Below the pieces are notes generated by a model. The model did not search any database. It worked only from the letters and a program-made list of their open reading frames with translations, and was not told the origin of the DNA. DNA of 64,000 nucleotides, from positions 1 through 64,000 of the forward strand of contig NZ_JAQWFR010000027.1 of NCBI RefSeq assembly GCF_029238675.1, given 5' to 3'. The stretch comes from Oceanicoccus sp. (lineage in GTDB: Bacteria > Pseudomonadota > Gammaproteobacteria > Pseudomonadales > Dasaniaceae). Positions within the stretch are counted from its first letter, which is position 1. Every line of letters begins with the position of its first letter. The position numbers and the translations under genes are program-made. Positions 37,871-45,855 of this stretch are shown here, one piece after another.

Positions 37871-37882
37871 ATAAAGACTAGT

Positions 37883-38068
37883 TTATGCGACCATCAAAAC
37901 ACGGCGATTTAGCTTGTATACGATCATAGATTTCCTGCCGGTGGATCCCTGCCTCTTTGGGGCTTTAAACCCCAGCCGGACCTGGCATCCCTGAACGTCT
38001 AAAGCGGTTAATCTAATATCATCACCTAATGTAATAATTTGGCCAATTTTTCTGGTGAGTATTAGCAT
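37883..38068 (-). CDS. csrA: Divergent CsrA/RsmA-like RNA-binding protein
   Basis: CsrA-family post-transcriptional regulator of 61 residues. The N-terminal half is canonical ([20 protein letters not shown], then [12 protein letters not shown]). After APK the usual EVAVHREEIYQRI is replaced by [20 protein letters not shown], so the conserved VHRE element, whose Arg44 contacts GGA RNA in classical CsrA, is altered. An Arg remains one position further on and the tail is unusually basic. The frame extends 17 codons upstream, but AAGGGA is 8 nt before the ATG at 38068. It lies 108 nt upstream of hipB on the same strand. It is probably a second, specialised CsrA; the main housekeeping copy is not in this window. 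Confidence 0.83.
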   Translation of the reverse strand: MLILTRKIGQIITLGDDIRLTALDVQGCQVRLGFKAPKRQGSTGRKSMIVYKLNRRVLMVA

Positions 38069-38255
38069 CTGTGTTTCCCTTTTGTTTAGAATGGATAGTG
38101 AAGAAATTTTATCCGCCACAGCGCAACAACTGAACCTGCCCTACTTAGAGTGCAATCTTATTAGTGGGAGACTTATCCATCCTATGGGGACACGAACAAG
38201 CCCCACAATACGCTTATAGTAAGAGCGAACATCACTACCCAAAAGGACTTAGCTA

Positions 38256-38888
38256 ATGATCAGCTTCGAGACGGCCCTCCAATTTTTTATTGTTAATAGC
38301 AGCCTCTGCCTAATACCCTGCGCAGAGATGATTATTGTTATCACCCAGTCATCAACGCAGGGCTGGAAAGCGGGTATGACTTTTGTAGCAGGTACCTGTT
38401 TGGCGTTAACCGTTCAGGTGATGCTGATGGCTTTTGGGGTGTCTGCTATTATTCAAACATCCGAGTGGATTTTTAATGGTTTGAAAATTGTTGGCGTTTG
38501 CTATCTGTTTTTTCTAGCCTGGCAAATGTTCTCTCGCCCCATTGCATTAACAACGCAAGGCGTACAACCGTTCAAATCACGGGCAACATTATTTCGTGAA
38601 GGTATGGTGCTTAACTTTTCTACCCCAATGACGCCGCTTTTTTTGCTGTTTCTGATCCCAAGTTTTATTGATACTGAAAGAGGCAATATTATGCTGCAGT
38701 CATTTCAGTTAGGTGGCGTTATCATTCTGGCGATCCTCTCTATGTACACGGCGTACTGCATTGCGGCAGATAGAGCTGGCGCGCTTATTTTACAATCGGA
38801 AAGGTTTCAGGGCTATTTACAACGGGGAGCGGCATCAACGATTGCTGGCTTTGCGATTTATTTGGCGTTGGCGCAGCAATCGTTATGA
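38256..38888 (+). CDS. LysE/RhtB family exporter
   Basis: Inner-membrane efflux protein of 210 residues with about six hydrophobic segments, as in LysE/RhtB amino-acid exporters. The usual N-terminal PGP motif region is here LIPCAEMIIVITQSSTQGWK, so PGP is replaced by PCA. The later G(L)KIVGVCYLFFLAWQMF and FREGMVLNFSTPMTPLFLLF, which corresponds to the GxxxNxxNPK region, are recognisable though diverged. The substrate is unknown. It stands alone on the plus strand, with AAAGGA about 10 nt before the ATG. Confidence 0.85.
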   Translation: MISFETALQFFIVNSSLCLIPCAEMIIVITQSSTQGWKAGMTFVAGTCLALTVQVMLMAFGVSAIIQTSEWIFNGLKIVGVCYLFFLAWQMFSRPIALTTQGVQPFKSRATLFREGMVLNFSTPMTPLFLLFLIPSFIDTERGNIMLQSFQLGGVIILAILSMYTAYCIAADRAGALILQSERFQGYLQRGAASTIAGFAIYLALAQQSL

Positions 38889-38913
38889 GGGAAGTATGTT
38901 TAGCTTTCAGAAC

Positions 38914-39516
38914 CTAGTCATTTTTTACCAGCATTTCATCTGACAGGAAAAAGTGGCCATTCAGTTTTCTCATTTTCTTTTCTGAAAAATCTGCGGGGGT
39001 ATATTCATTAGAGGACTTTTCATCCGTCAGCAAGCCCAGGCACTGGTAAGCCTCAGCAACCAGCTCACTACAGAAAATTGCAGACAGATCTTTATGGTTA
39101 TGGCCAAAGGGACCGTCATTGGCAGACTTTAGCAATTGCACCTTCTCGTGCTTATAGCTTTTGCTACGCAACTGCTTTCTCAGTTCCATCAGTTTTAATA
39201 GAGTACCGGTAGGTAAAGAAGCCCCTTTTAATTGCCTTACTGCAATATCACCACTGTATTTATGTACCCGATCACTCAACGGTACCAACTGCACCCCCAT
39301 GCGTGGAGGACTGGATTCCAAATTGTCTATATTACTTGGCATAGTACATTCCCATATGGTTAGAAAGTCATATTCGGGAATTCGCATTACCATGCCAACA
39401 TGTGAAAACTTGCTCAAGGTGCCATATTTAATAACATCACTAAAAGCACCTCTGGCAGAATATAAAACCAGATCTCCTGTTTTAAGCTCATTACGTATGA
39501 TTGAATAGCTAATCAT
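38914..39516 (-). CDS. YiiX-like permuted NlpC/P60 (papain-like) hydrolase
   Basis: Probable cysteine hydrolase or amidase of the circularly permuted NlpC/P60 class (YiiX/YebB group), 200 residues. LKTGDLVLYSARGAFSDVIK near the N-terminus leads to the catalytic His39 in FSHVGMVM, and SAIFCSELVAEAYQCLGLL holds the likely nucleophile Cys149. This order, His before Cys, is the permuted arrangement. No signal peptide is seen, so it is probably cytoplasmic; some relatives act on lipids or peptides. A GTG directly precedes the ATG; GGAG is 8 nt before the ATG at 39516, which is chosen. Convergent with the LysE-type gene. Confidence 0.75.
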   Translation of the reverse strand: MISYSIIRNELKTGDLVLYSARGAFSDVIKYGTLSKFSHVGMVMRIPEYDFLTIWECTMPSNIDNLESSPPRMGVQLVPLSDRVHKYSGDIAVRQLKGASLPTGTLLKLMELRKQLRSKSYKHEKVQLLKSANDGPFGHNHKDLSAIFCSELVAEAYQCLGLLTDEKSSNEYTPADFSEKKMRKLNGHFFLSDEMLVKND

Positions 39517-39728
39517 CACTCACTCCTGATACCGAGTTAAAGAACAGCATAGCTACTGAGCATCTTTTTTAGCTTCCCCACACGGTCAATCTTATACGGG
39601 AAAACATCATAAGATTCGACAGTTACTACCCCAGCCAAAAAGAGCAGTCATATTTACTAAAAACACAGGAAATAACCAGAGCAAAAGCGTCTAAATTATT
39701 TAACATTCTTGACGGCGATATAAGCCCT

Positions 39729-39745
39729 TGCGACACTAGGTCGCA
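39729..39745 (+). promoter_or_regulatory. RegA/PrrA-box-like palindrome upstream of regB
   Basis: TGCGAC-N5-GTCGCA, with half-sites GCGAC and GTCGC as in the GCGNC...GNCGC pattern reported for RegA/PrrA sites. It ends about 20 nt before a TATACT (39767-39772) that could be the -10 box of regB. Six T follow after CCC, so a weak terminator is an alternative reading, but no gene is oriented into it. Confidence 0.5.
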
Positions 39746-39807
39746 CCCTTTTTTCACTGGTTAGGTTATACTCCCCCGCGTCATTAACACCCACTTAACC
39801 CATCCCG

Positions 39808-41091
39808 ATGAAGACAAGACCTTTACAGCTTACCGCCTCCATTGCCAATCTCAGGCGTCTGGCAATGATCCGCCTGATTCTGGTGTTCGCACTGCTAACG
39901 GCGCTGACTTATATTTATCTGGGGCCTACTCCCGAAGATATTGATAGCGCTCACCTGAGCATTTTGGCTTTTATGGCGCTGGTAAATATATTGACCTATT
40001 GGCGCTTACAACAACCCTGGCCAGTTACTGATGCAGAGTATTTTTTTCAGCTATTGGTTGATCTGGGAAATTTCACCTGGCTGCTTTATGTTAGTGGCGG
40101 CGCCACCAACCCGTTTGTTTCTTATTATTTAGTACCACTGACTATTTCAGCTGCTGTATTGCCCTGGCGCTATACCTGGATAGTGGCCGGATTGTCGCTA
40201 AGCGCCTACACCTTACTACTGTTTTTTTACCAGCCATTGCCTCTTTTACAGCCGGCCATGGACCACAGCCAACATGGCAGCGCATTAAATGCACATATCA
40301 TTGGTATGTGGATTACCTTTGCATTAAGTACCGGCCTGATTACGTATTTTGTGGTGAAGATGGCTAATGCGTTAAGGCAGCAGGAAATCACCCAGGCGTC
40401 TAACAGGGAAAATGAGTTGCGCGATGAACAAATTCTTGCGGTGGCCACACTGGCTGCCGGCACAGCCCATGAGCTGGGTACACCACTGGCCACAATGACG
40501 GTGTTAGTCGAAGAGCTGCAACAGGAATATCAACAGCAAAAAGAGTTGGGGGAAGATTTAACACTGCTGAATACTCAGTTAAGTAGCTGTAAAAAAATTC
40601 TTCAGGGGCTGGTATCTACAGCTGAAGCGCACAACCATGGACAGCGCCAGGCTGTAATATGTACAGAGTATGTACAACAGCTGTTAAGCCACTGGCAGGT
40701 ATTGCGTCCCGATGCGACCTATCAATTCTCGGCCAGTGACAGTAGTCAATTGCTGACTCTTGAAGTAGACACTACGCTGGACCAGGCCATTAATAATTTA
40801 TTAAATAATGCCGCTGACGCTAAAGCGGATAATATCGAAGTCTCCGTAGGCAGTGATGATAAGCAGTTGATATTAACTATTCGTGACCACGGGGAAGGTA
40901 TACCACCCGATCTGGCGGAGCAATTGGGCAAACCGTTTATTAGCACCAAAGGCAAAGGGCTGGGGCTGGGATTATTTCTTAGTCATGCAACCATCAGCCG
41001 CTATAACGGTAGTATTACGCTGCGTAATCATGTCGATGGCGGTACACTGGCCACTATTATTTTACCCGCTAAACCAGCACAGGCTTTGTAA
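39808..41091 (+). CDS. regB: RegB/PrrB-type redox sensor histidine kinase
   Basis: Membrane sensor kinase of 427 residues, five to six TM segments within residues 20-185. It has the RegB quinone-binding heptapeptide GGATNPF (97-103), the H-box LAAGTAHELGTPLATM with His221, and Cys261 in LSSCKKILQGL, at the place of the redox-active Cys265 of Rhodobacter RegB. The ATPase domain has NNLLNNAADA, DHGEGIP and GKGLGLGLFLSHA. RegB signals the redox state of the quinone pool to RegA, switching respiratory and energy genes. It is followed by regA after 2 nt, and a RegA-box-like palindrome lies upstream, which suggests autoregulation. Confidence 0.92.
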   Translation: MKTRPLQLTASIANLRRLAMIRLILVFALLTALTYIYLGPTPEDIDSAHLSILAFMALVNILTYWRLQQPWPVTDAEYFFQLLVDLGNFTWLLYVSGGATNPFVSYYLVPLTISAAVLPWRYTWIVAGLSLSAYTLLLFFYQPLPLLQPAMDHSQHGSALNAHIIGMWITFALSTGLITYFVVKMANALRQQEITQASNRENELRDEQILAVATLAAGTAHELGTPLATMTVLVEELQQEYQQQKELGEDLTLLNTQLSSCKKILQGLVSTAEAHNHGQRQAVICTEYVQQLLSHWQVLRPDATYQFSASDSSQLLTLEVDTTLDQAINNLLNNAADAKADNIEVSVGSDDKQLILTIRDHGEGIPPDLAEQLGKPFISTKGKGLGLGLFLSHATISRYNGSITLRNHVDGGTLATIILPAKPAQAL

Positions 41092-41093
41092 TC

Positions 41094-41621
41094 ATGGAGC
41101 GCTTTTTACTCGTCGATGACGATGACGTTTTTACTCAAGTACTGGCCCGCGCTTTGCATCGCCGCGGGCTGGAATGCGTCTGCGCACACAATTCTGCCGA
41201 GGCTTTACAACTGGCACAGCAAGAGAGCTTTAGTAAAGCCATTATTGATTTAAAAATGGAAGGCCCTTCTGGTTTAACCTTGATACCCACACTAAAACAA
41301 CAGCAACCCGATATAGATATTGTGATGCTAACGGGTTACTCCAGTGTGGCAACGGCGGTGGAAGCCGTTAAGCTAGGGGCTATCAATTATTTGTGCAAGC
41401 CCGCCAATACCGATGATATTCTGGCGGCCTTTGAGAATATTGAAGGGGATATTAAGGCAGAAATTCCTGAGCAAAGACCCTCTGTTGACCGATTAGAATG
41501 GGAACATATCCAGAAAGTGCTGGCAGAATACGATGGCAATATTTCTGCTACAGCCCGAGCATTGGGTATGCATCGGCGAACCTTGCAGCGAAAGTTGAAT
41601 AAACGCCCGGTAAAAGAGTAA
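41094..41621 (+). CDS. regA: RegA/PrrA/ActR-type response regulator
   Basis: Response regulator of 175 residues, the compact size of RegA. The receiver has VDDDD (8-12), phospho-acceptor Asp52 (AIIDLKMEGPSGL), Thr80 (MLTGYSS) and Lys102 (LCKPAN). After a short Pro/Gln linker, the C-terminal Fis-type helix-turn-helix reads LEWEHIQKVLAEYDGNISAT followed by ARALGMHRRTLQRKL, almost the invariant RegA/PrrA recognition helix. There is no sigma54 ATPase domain. It is co-transcribed with regB (2-nt gap) and convergent with the CBS-GGDEF gene 3 nt on. Confidence 0.95.
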   Translation: MERFLLVDDDDVFTQVLARALHRRGLECVCAHNSAEALQLAQQESFSKAIIDLKMEGPSGLTLIPTLKQQQPDIDIVMLTGYSSVATAVEAVKLGAINYLCKPANTDDILAAFENIEGDIKAEIPEQRPSVDRLEWEHIQKVLAEYDGNISATARALGMHRRTLQRKLNKRPVKE

Positions 41622-41624
41622 GAA

Positions 41625-42542
41625 CTAGCTCGCCACTACTTTGTTGCGACCACCACCCTTGGCTTGGTACAAGGCTTTATCCGCCGATTCAATCAACTCA
41701 CGCCAATTCTCCTCGCAGCTTGCGGCAACCCCTATGCTAATTGTCAGGCATTCAAAGGGGCTTTCTTTATGGGGCAAAGCCATGGTTTCAACCGCCTCCC
41801 TGACACGCTCAGCAGCAACAATAGCATCATCCTTATTAGTCTCAGGCATCAGCAACAGAATTTCTTCACCGCCGTAGCGATAGACCCGGTCACTTTCCCG
41901 CATACTGTCCTTGATCGTATCAGCCAAAGCGCGCAGGGCATTGTCCCCTCGCTGATGGCCGTAATAGTCGTTGTATTTTTTAAAGAAATCGACGTCCATC
42001 AGCGCGATGGCATAGCCTTTTTTATAGCGCCTGGCGGAAGCTTCGGTAAAGTTTAACTCCACCTCCATAGCCCGACGATTACCAATTTTCATCAATGCAT
42101 CTTCGTTGGAGAGTAAATGCAGCTCATGATTTTCTGTCTCTAATTGGCTTTGCCGTTCAATCAGGTGAACGTAGGCATCGACCATATCGGTTTGGGTCAC
42201 CAGGCCGACTAATTGCTCGTGTTCGTTAATCACCAACAAGTGCCGCAATTTGCGACTGCGCGCTAAAACCAGCGCATCATATAAAGAGGTGGTCTGCTGC
42301 ACACAGACAGGGTCTTTGGTCATCACTTCAGCTACGGCGACATCAGCAACATCCCGGTTAATCAATGCCTCGGAAAATAATCGAACGATATCTCGCTCGG
42401 TGATAATACCTTTAGGGAAACCACTTTCACTAACGAGAACGCATGAACATTGTTTCTCGCACATAATGGCCACTGCATCTGCCAGACAATCAGCGGGGGA
42501 AACACCCGCTACAATGTCTGTCATTAATTCGCCAATGATCAT
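41625..42542 (-). CDS. CBS-domain diguanylate cyclase
   Basis: Cytoplasmic c-di-GMP synthase of 305 residues. Two CBS domains (about 1-60 and 68-128; FPKGIITERDIVRLF and LVGLVTQTDMVDAY end them) form a Bateman module that usually binds adenine nucleotides. A short coiled linker (HLIERQSQLETENHELHLLS) leads to a GGDEF domain with the active motif GGEEI (224-228) in RYGGEEILLLMPE. The inhibitory I-site RESD (215-218) lies five residues before it, so product inhibition is expected. Output may therefore depend on cell energy or nucleotide state. It converges with regA with only 3 nt between stops. Confidence 0.92.
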   Translation of the reverse strand: MIIGELMTDIVAGVSPADCLADAVAIMCEKQCSCVLVSESGFPKGIITERDIVRLFSEALINRDVADVAVAEVMTKDPVCVQQTTSLYDALVLARSRKLRHLLVINEHEQLVGLVTQTDMVDAYVHLIERQSQLETENHELHLLSNEDALMKIGNRRAMEVELNFTEASARRYKKGYAIALMDVDFFKKYNDYYGHQRGDNALRALADTIKDSMRESDRVYRYGGEEILLLMPETNKDDAIVAAERVREAVETMALPHKESPFECLTISIGVAASCEENWRELIESADKALYQAKGGGRNKVVAS

Positions 42543-42584
42543 AAAACTTCCACCACTTTTATTGATACAACCATTCAGGAGTCA

Positions 42585-44315
42585 TTATTCAACCATTTTA
42601 TTTTGTTGAATAATTCTTGGCTCAGCAGCGGCTTCAAAGGTTTTACCATCGCTGGATTTAATCGCCTGGGTCACGCCACTAAAGGACCGAAGGTACAGTT
42701 TATGCCCCCGTTTCTTTAATGAATTTTGCACTGGGCCAGGTAGACTTTTTTCTGTCATTGTCACTTGCGGGCGCCACTGGTTATGGACGCGGGGCGTTGT
42801 CAGCGCCTGCTCTACTGTCATGCCCAGGTCTAACATATTCATGATGCCTTGCAATACCTGGGTAATGATCGTCGGGCCACCCGCCGCACCAATACTGATA
42901 ACAGGCTGGCCATCTTTGACCACAATGGTTGGGCTCATACTCGATAAGGGGCGCTTGCCCGGTTGTACGCTGTTTGCCTCGCTGCCCACCAAACCATAAG
43001 CGTTAGGTACGCCGGGCTGAATGGAAAAGTCATCCATTTGGTTATTCATTAATACGCCGGTGCCGGGTATCACCACTTTCGAACCAAAGGGTGTATTTAA
43101 AGTAGTGGTAATAGCTACCCAGTTACCCCATTGGTCGGCGGCGGAAATATGGGTCGTGTGTTTGCCAAAAAAATCAATCTCGGCGTTGGGTGGATTGCCA
43201 TGGCTAATATCAATATTGGCTTGTTTAAAGTCGATTTTTTTTGCCAATTGGTCCGCATAGCTTTGTGCAATTAAACCTTTGGGCACTTTGACAAAATCAG
43301 GGTCGCCTAAAAATTGAGCGCGATCAGCAAAAGCGGCACGCATGCTTTCGGCCAATAAATAATATCGATCTGCTTCACTTAAGACGGCGATATCAAAGTT
43401 CTCTAACATATTGAGTATTTGCGCTACATGCACGCCGCCGGAGCTGGGTGGTGGAAAACCGTAGATGCTATAACCCCGGTAATCACTTTTTACCGGTTCA
43501 CGAATCCGCATTGTATAGTTGGCCATATCGTCGGCGGTTAAAATACCGTTATGGTTTCTCATCCACTGGTCAACGGCTTTGGCAAAGTCACCACGGTAAA
43601 AATAATCAATACCTTGCTCGGCTATTTGCCGGTAGGTATTGGCCAGATCCTTTTGCACTAAGCGATGGCCCGCAGGCCAGGGCTCGCCTGTTTGATCTAA
43701 TAAAATCGCTGCGGTTGGCGGAAATAATTTGATGGTTTCCTGGCTGGATGTTATTCGCTGATGGGATACGGCACTCAGGGGGAAACCCTGCTCTGCAATA
43801 TCAGCGGCAGGTAGTAATAAGTCCTTTAAGCTAAGTTTGCCGCCCTGTTTGAGCATATAGTCGTAAGCCGCTAAGGCACCGGGGACACCTATAGCCAGGG
43901 CGCCGGTTTTGCTCAATGCACTATTCGCCTTGCCGTCTCGAATATACATATCGCGGCGGGCTGCTTGCGGTGCCATTTCACGGCCATCAATGGCCTCTAC
44001 TGTACTATCGGCATAGTGGATAACAGCGAAGTTGCCATTACCTATACCGGAGTTGTGGTTATCAACAACGCCCAGTGTCAATGCAGCAGCCACCGCTGCA
44101 TCAATTGCGGTACCGCCCTGCTCCAGGGCATTGAGACCAGCCTGTGTGGCCAGGGGATGGATAGTGGCAACCGCACCTAAACCGCTGGCACTGGTGCGGG
44201 CATAGTTGCTGGCGCGGGAATAATCGGTCTCAGAACTTTGTGCAGCAGCATTGGCCGCCAGGGTGGTTAGTACCAACAACAGGCTTAATGCCCATGTGGT
44301 TAATCGCGCCGTCAT
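42585..44315 (-). CDS. ggt: Gamma-glutamyltransferase
   Basis: Periplasmic, autoprocessed hydrolase and transferase for glutathione and gamma-glutamyl compounds. The 576 residues have a signal peptide (1-25, cleavage at ANAAAQ). The large subunit includes AVATIHPLATQAGLNALEQG, GTAIDAAVAAALTLGVVDNH and IDGREMAPQAA. The small subunit begins at Thr387 in KHTTHISAADQWGNWVAIT, the N-terminal nucleophile (E. coli Thr391). The GSKVVIPGTGVLMNNQMDDF, KRPLSSMSPTIVV and GAAGGPTIITQVLQ motifs are all present. It stands alone; the gap to the CBS-GGDEF gene is 42 nt on the same strand. Confidence 0.96.
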   Translation of the reverse strand: MTARLTTWALSLLLVLTTLAANAAAQSSETDYSRASNYARTSASGLGAVATIHPLATQAGLNALEQGGTAIDAAVAAALTLGVVDNHNSGIGNGNFAVIHYADSTVEAIDGREMAPQAARRDMYIRDGKANSALSKTGALAIGVPGALAAYDYMLKQGGKLSLKDLLLPAADIAEQGFPLSAVSHQRITSSQETIKLFPPTAAILLDQTGEPWPAGHRLVQKDLANTYRQIAEQGIDYFYRGDFAKAVDQWMRNHNGILTADDMANYTMRIREPVKSDYRGYSIYGFPPPSSGGVHVAQILNMLENFDIAVLSEADRYYLLAESMRAAFADRAQFLGDPDFVKVPKGLIAQSYADQLAKKIDFKQANIDISHGNPPNAEIDFFGKHTTHISAADQWGNWVAITTTLNTPFGSKVVIPGTGVLMNNQMDDFSIQPGVPNAYGLVGSEANSVQPGKRPLSSMSPTIVVKDGQPVISIGAAGGPTIITQVLQGIMNMLDLGMTVEQALTTPRVHNQWRPQVTMTEKSLPGPVQNSLKKRGHKLYLRSFSGVTQAIKSSDGKTFEAAAEPRIIQQNKMVE

Positions 44316-44619
44316 ATCTTGCCTTATAACGTTATAGGGTTATTAATCTGAGCTACTGTAGGGTTTATTGTCTTTTTACTCAACCTTAGACAACCTTTTG
44401 CCCAGTGGCCCAGTCAACCACCCGCAGACAGGTCGCCAGAAATAAACCTGATTAGGCACGCCACTTAACGTGCTATTATCATCCCAAGCTTTATTGACTT
44501 AAATGATGTACTGATAGTACTTTATGGTAAATAAATAGCTTAATGTTATCTCTTTATAATAAATATTTTATTTATAGTGCTTTTCCCAAGCTTACTGTAG
44601 ACCAACAAACGCCGACGCA
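44316..44619. other. AT-rich spacer between ggt and the transposase gene
   Basis: About 300 nt, very A/T-rich toward the right end. It should hold the leftward ggt promoter. I looked here for the left terminal inverted repeat of an insertion sequence matching the sequence after 45294 and did not find one. Confidence 0.5.
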
Positions 44620-45294
44620 ATGACAGCAAATAAAAACCGATACTACAAGTATTCGCGCATAAGCGAAGCGAAATTTCGACAAATTTTGCGCTGCTTTGCT
44701 ATGGACCTCACAGCGACACAGACTGCTCAGCTCACCGATGTCAGCGTGCGCTCGATCAACAGCATTTTTCTGAAAATCAGGGGGCGCATCACTACACTGT
44801 GTGAGGCGGGGTCGCCCTATGCCAGCAATGATGAAAGTCGCGGCACAGGTGTTGGCGCCAGCACCGACGATAAAGACCAGGACCCGGTTAATCAATATGT
44901 CGCTTTTGGTATCTACCAGCGCGACGATAAGATTTATACCGAGTTTGCTCCCCACGATACTCGCCACATACTGCAACAAAACCAACGCTATGGTGCCAAG
45001 CTGGATGAGCTGACCGCTACAGAGGGCTGGAAAGACTACGACGGCCTGGCCGATGTTGACCAAACCCGCCTATACCACGTAAATAGCACCGACGAGGTTG
45101 CCGGCCCAGCCGGTAGTACCATAAATACCGTAGATTCGTTCTGGAGCTTTGCCAAGCGCCGTATGGCCCAGTTTAATGGCATTCACAAGCACACATTTTA
45201 TCTGCACTTAAAAGAAACCGAATTCCGGTTTAATTACCGCCGGGATAATATTTATCGCACTTTACTAAAAATGCTGCTTACCACACCCCTATAG
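44620..45294 (+). CDS. IS1595-family (ISXO2-like) transposase, probably degenerate
   Basis: Product of 224 residues. The N-terminal zinc-less HTH region (YYKYSRISEAKFRQILRCFA, TATQTAQLTDVSVRSINSIF) and the C-terminal HxNxxxSFWSFAKRRMAQFNG-like part (STINTVDSFWSFAKRRM, HLKETEFRFNYRR) are typical ISXO2-like. The middle is not: where relatives have an EVDESYFGG-type acidic motif followed by a basic Gly-rich stretch, this protein has only NDESRGTGVGA, apparently an in-frame loss of about ten residues. The usual ESFWS Glu is Asp here. No flanking inverted repeats or target duplication were seen. It is likely an inactive remnant or an orphan transposase copy. Confidence 0.75.
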   Translation: MTANKNRYYKYSRISEAKFRQILRCFAMDLTATQTAQLTDVSVRSINSIFLKIRGRITTLCEAGSPYASNDESRGTGVGASTDDKDQDPVNQYVAFGIYQRDDKIYTEFAPHDTRHILQQNQRYGAKLDELTATEGWKDYDGLADVDQTRLYHVNSTDEVAGPAGSTINTVDSFWSFAKRRMAQFNGIHKHTFYLHLKETEFRFNYRRDNIYRTLLKMLLTTPL

Positions 45295-45516
45295 GCAGCA
45301 CTGACTCCAAGACATTGAAAAATAAGAACTTTATCTTGATTTAGAGATAATATGACTTGATTGAGTAGGTATAATCCGCTGTTTATTTCGCTATCTACGG
45401 ATTTTTTTCTAGCGGCTAGTGTCCTATATTTTAACCATCAGATGCGCAGAATTTTATAGCAGTAAGGCTATGCGAATAGCCAACTCCATCCACGTCTCTC
45501 AGTTGTACCCTTAATG

Positions 45517-45543
45517 GCACCCATATCCGGGTGCTTTTTTTTT
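45517..45543 (+). terminator. Orphan Rho-independent terminator
   Basis: Stem GCACCC/GGGTGC (45517-45522 with 45529-45534), loop of six, then nine T. It lies more than 220 nt after the transposase stop, so it could end that transcript or an unannotated RNA. Part of a 560-nt stretch (45295-45855) with no credible reading frame. Confidence 0.75.
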
Positions 45544-45679
45544 GATCCAAAAAGCGGTGAGTTAAGTAGATATCCTTACAGGGCTCTCGGTAATTACTCA
45601 TTTTCTTACCAGCCGCTGTCAATTAATCTGTAAACATTGAAACACACACCATTCCAGGTCTCGAACATAAATACTTTTT

Positions 45680-45702
45680 AGCACCCTCAAGGGTGCTTTT
45701 TT
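45680..45702 (+). terminator. Second orphan terminator
   Basis: Stem AGCACCC/GGGTGCT (45680-45686 with 45691-45697) with loop TCAA and six T. It uses the same stem sequence as the terminator 160 nt upstream, but no gene lies between them. The mscS gene starts 150 nt further on. Confidence 0.75.
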
Positions 45703-45855
45703 ATGTCGGACTTATGTGGCCGGTCTAACTAGCCAGTCTACGACGCCTACACTATTCCCCACAAGCTGTTAGAATGCCGGCCAACCATAATCAAAATAAA
45801 CCTGGATCAAAAAAACTGATTTATTAATAGCCCGTCAATGATACCGGAGAAGATT

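Noticed and set aside
39729-39754. Hairpin plus six T read as a terminator
   Set aside because: Stem of only six bp with three C before the T-run and no rightward gene upstream. The operator reading fits the neighbouring regBA genes better, although the alternative is not excluded.
44572-45063. 163-codon leftward frame antisense to the transposase gene
   Set aside because: It mirrors the transposase coding sequence, has no recognisable domain or Shine-Dalgarno, and its hydrophobic composition follows from the opposite strand.
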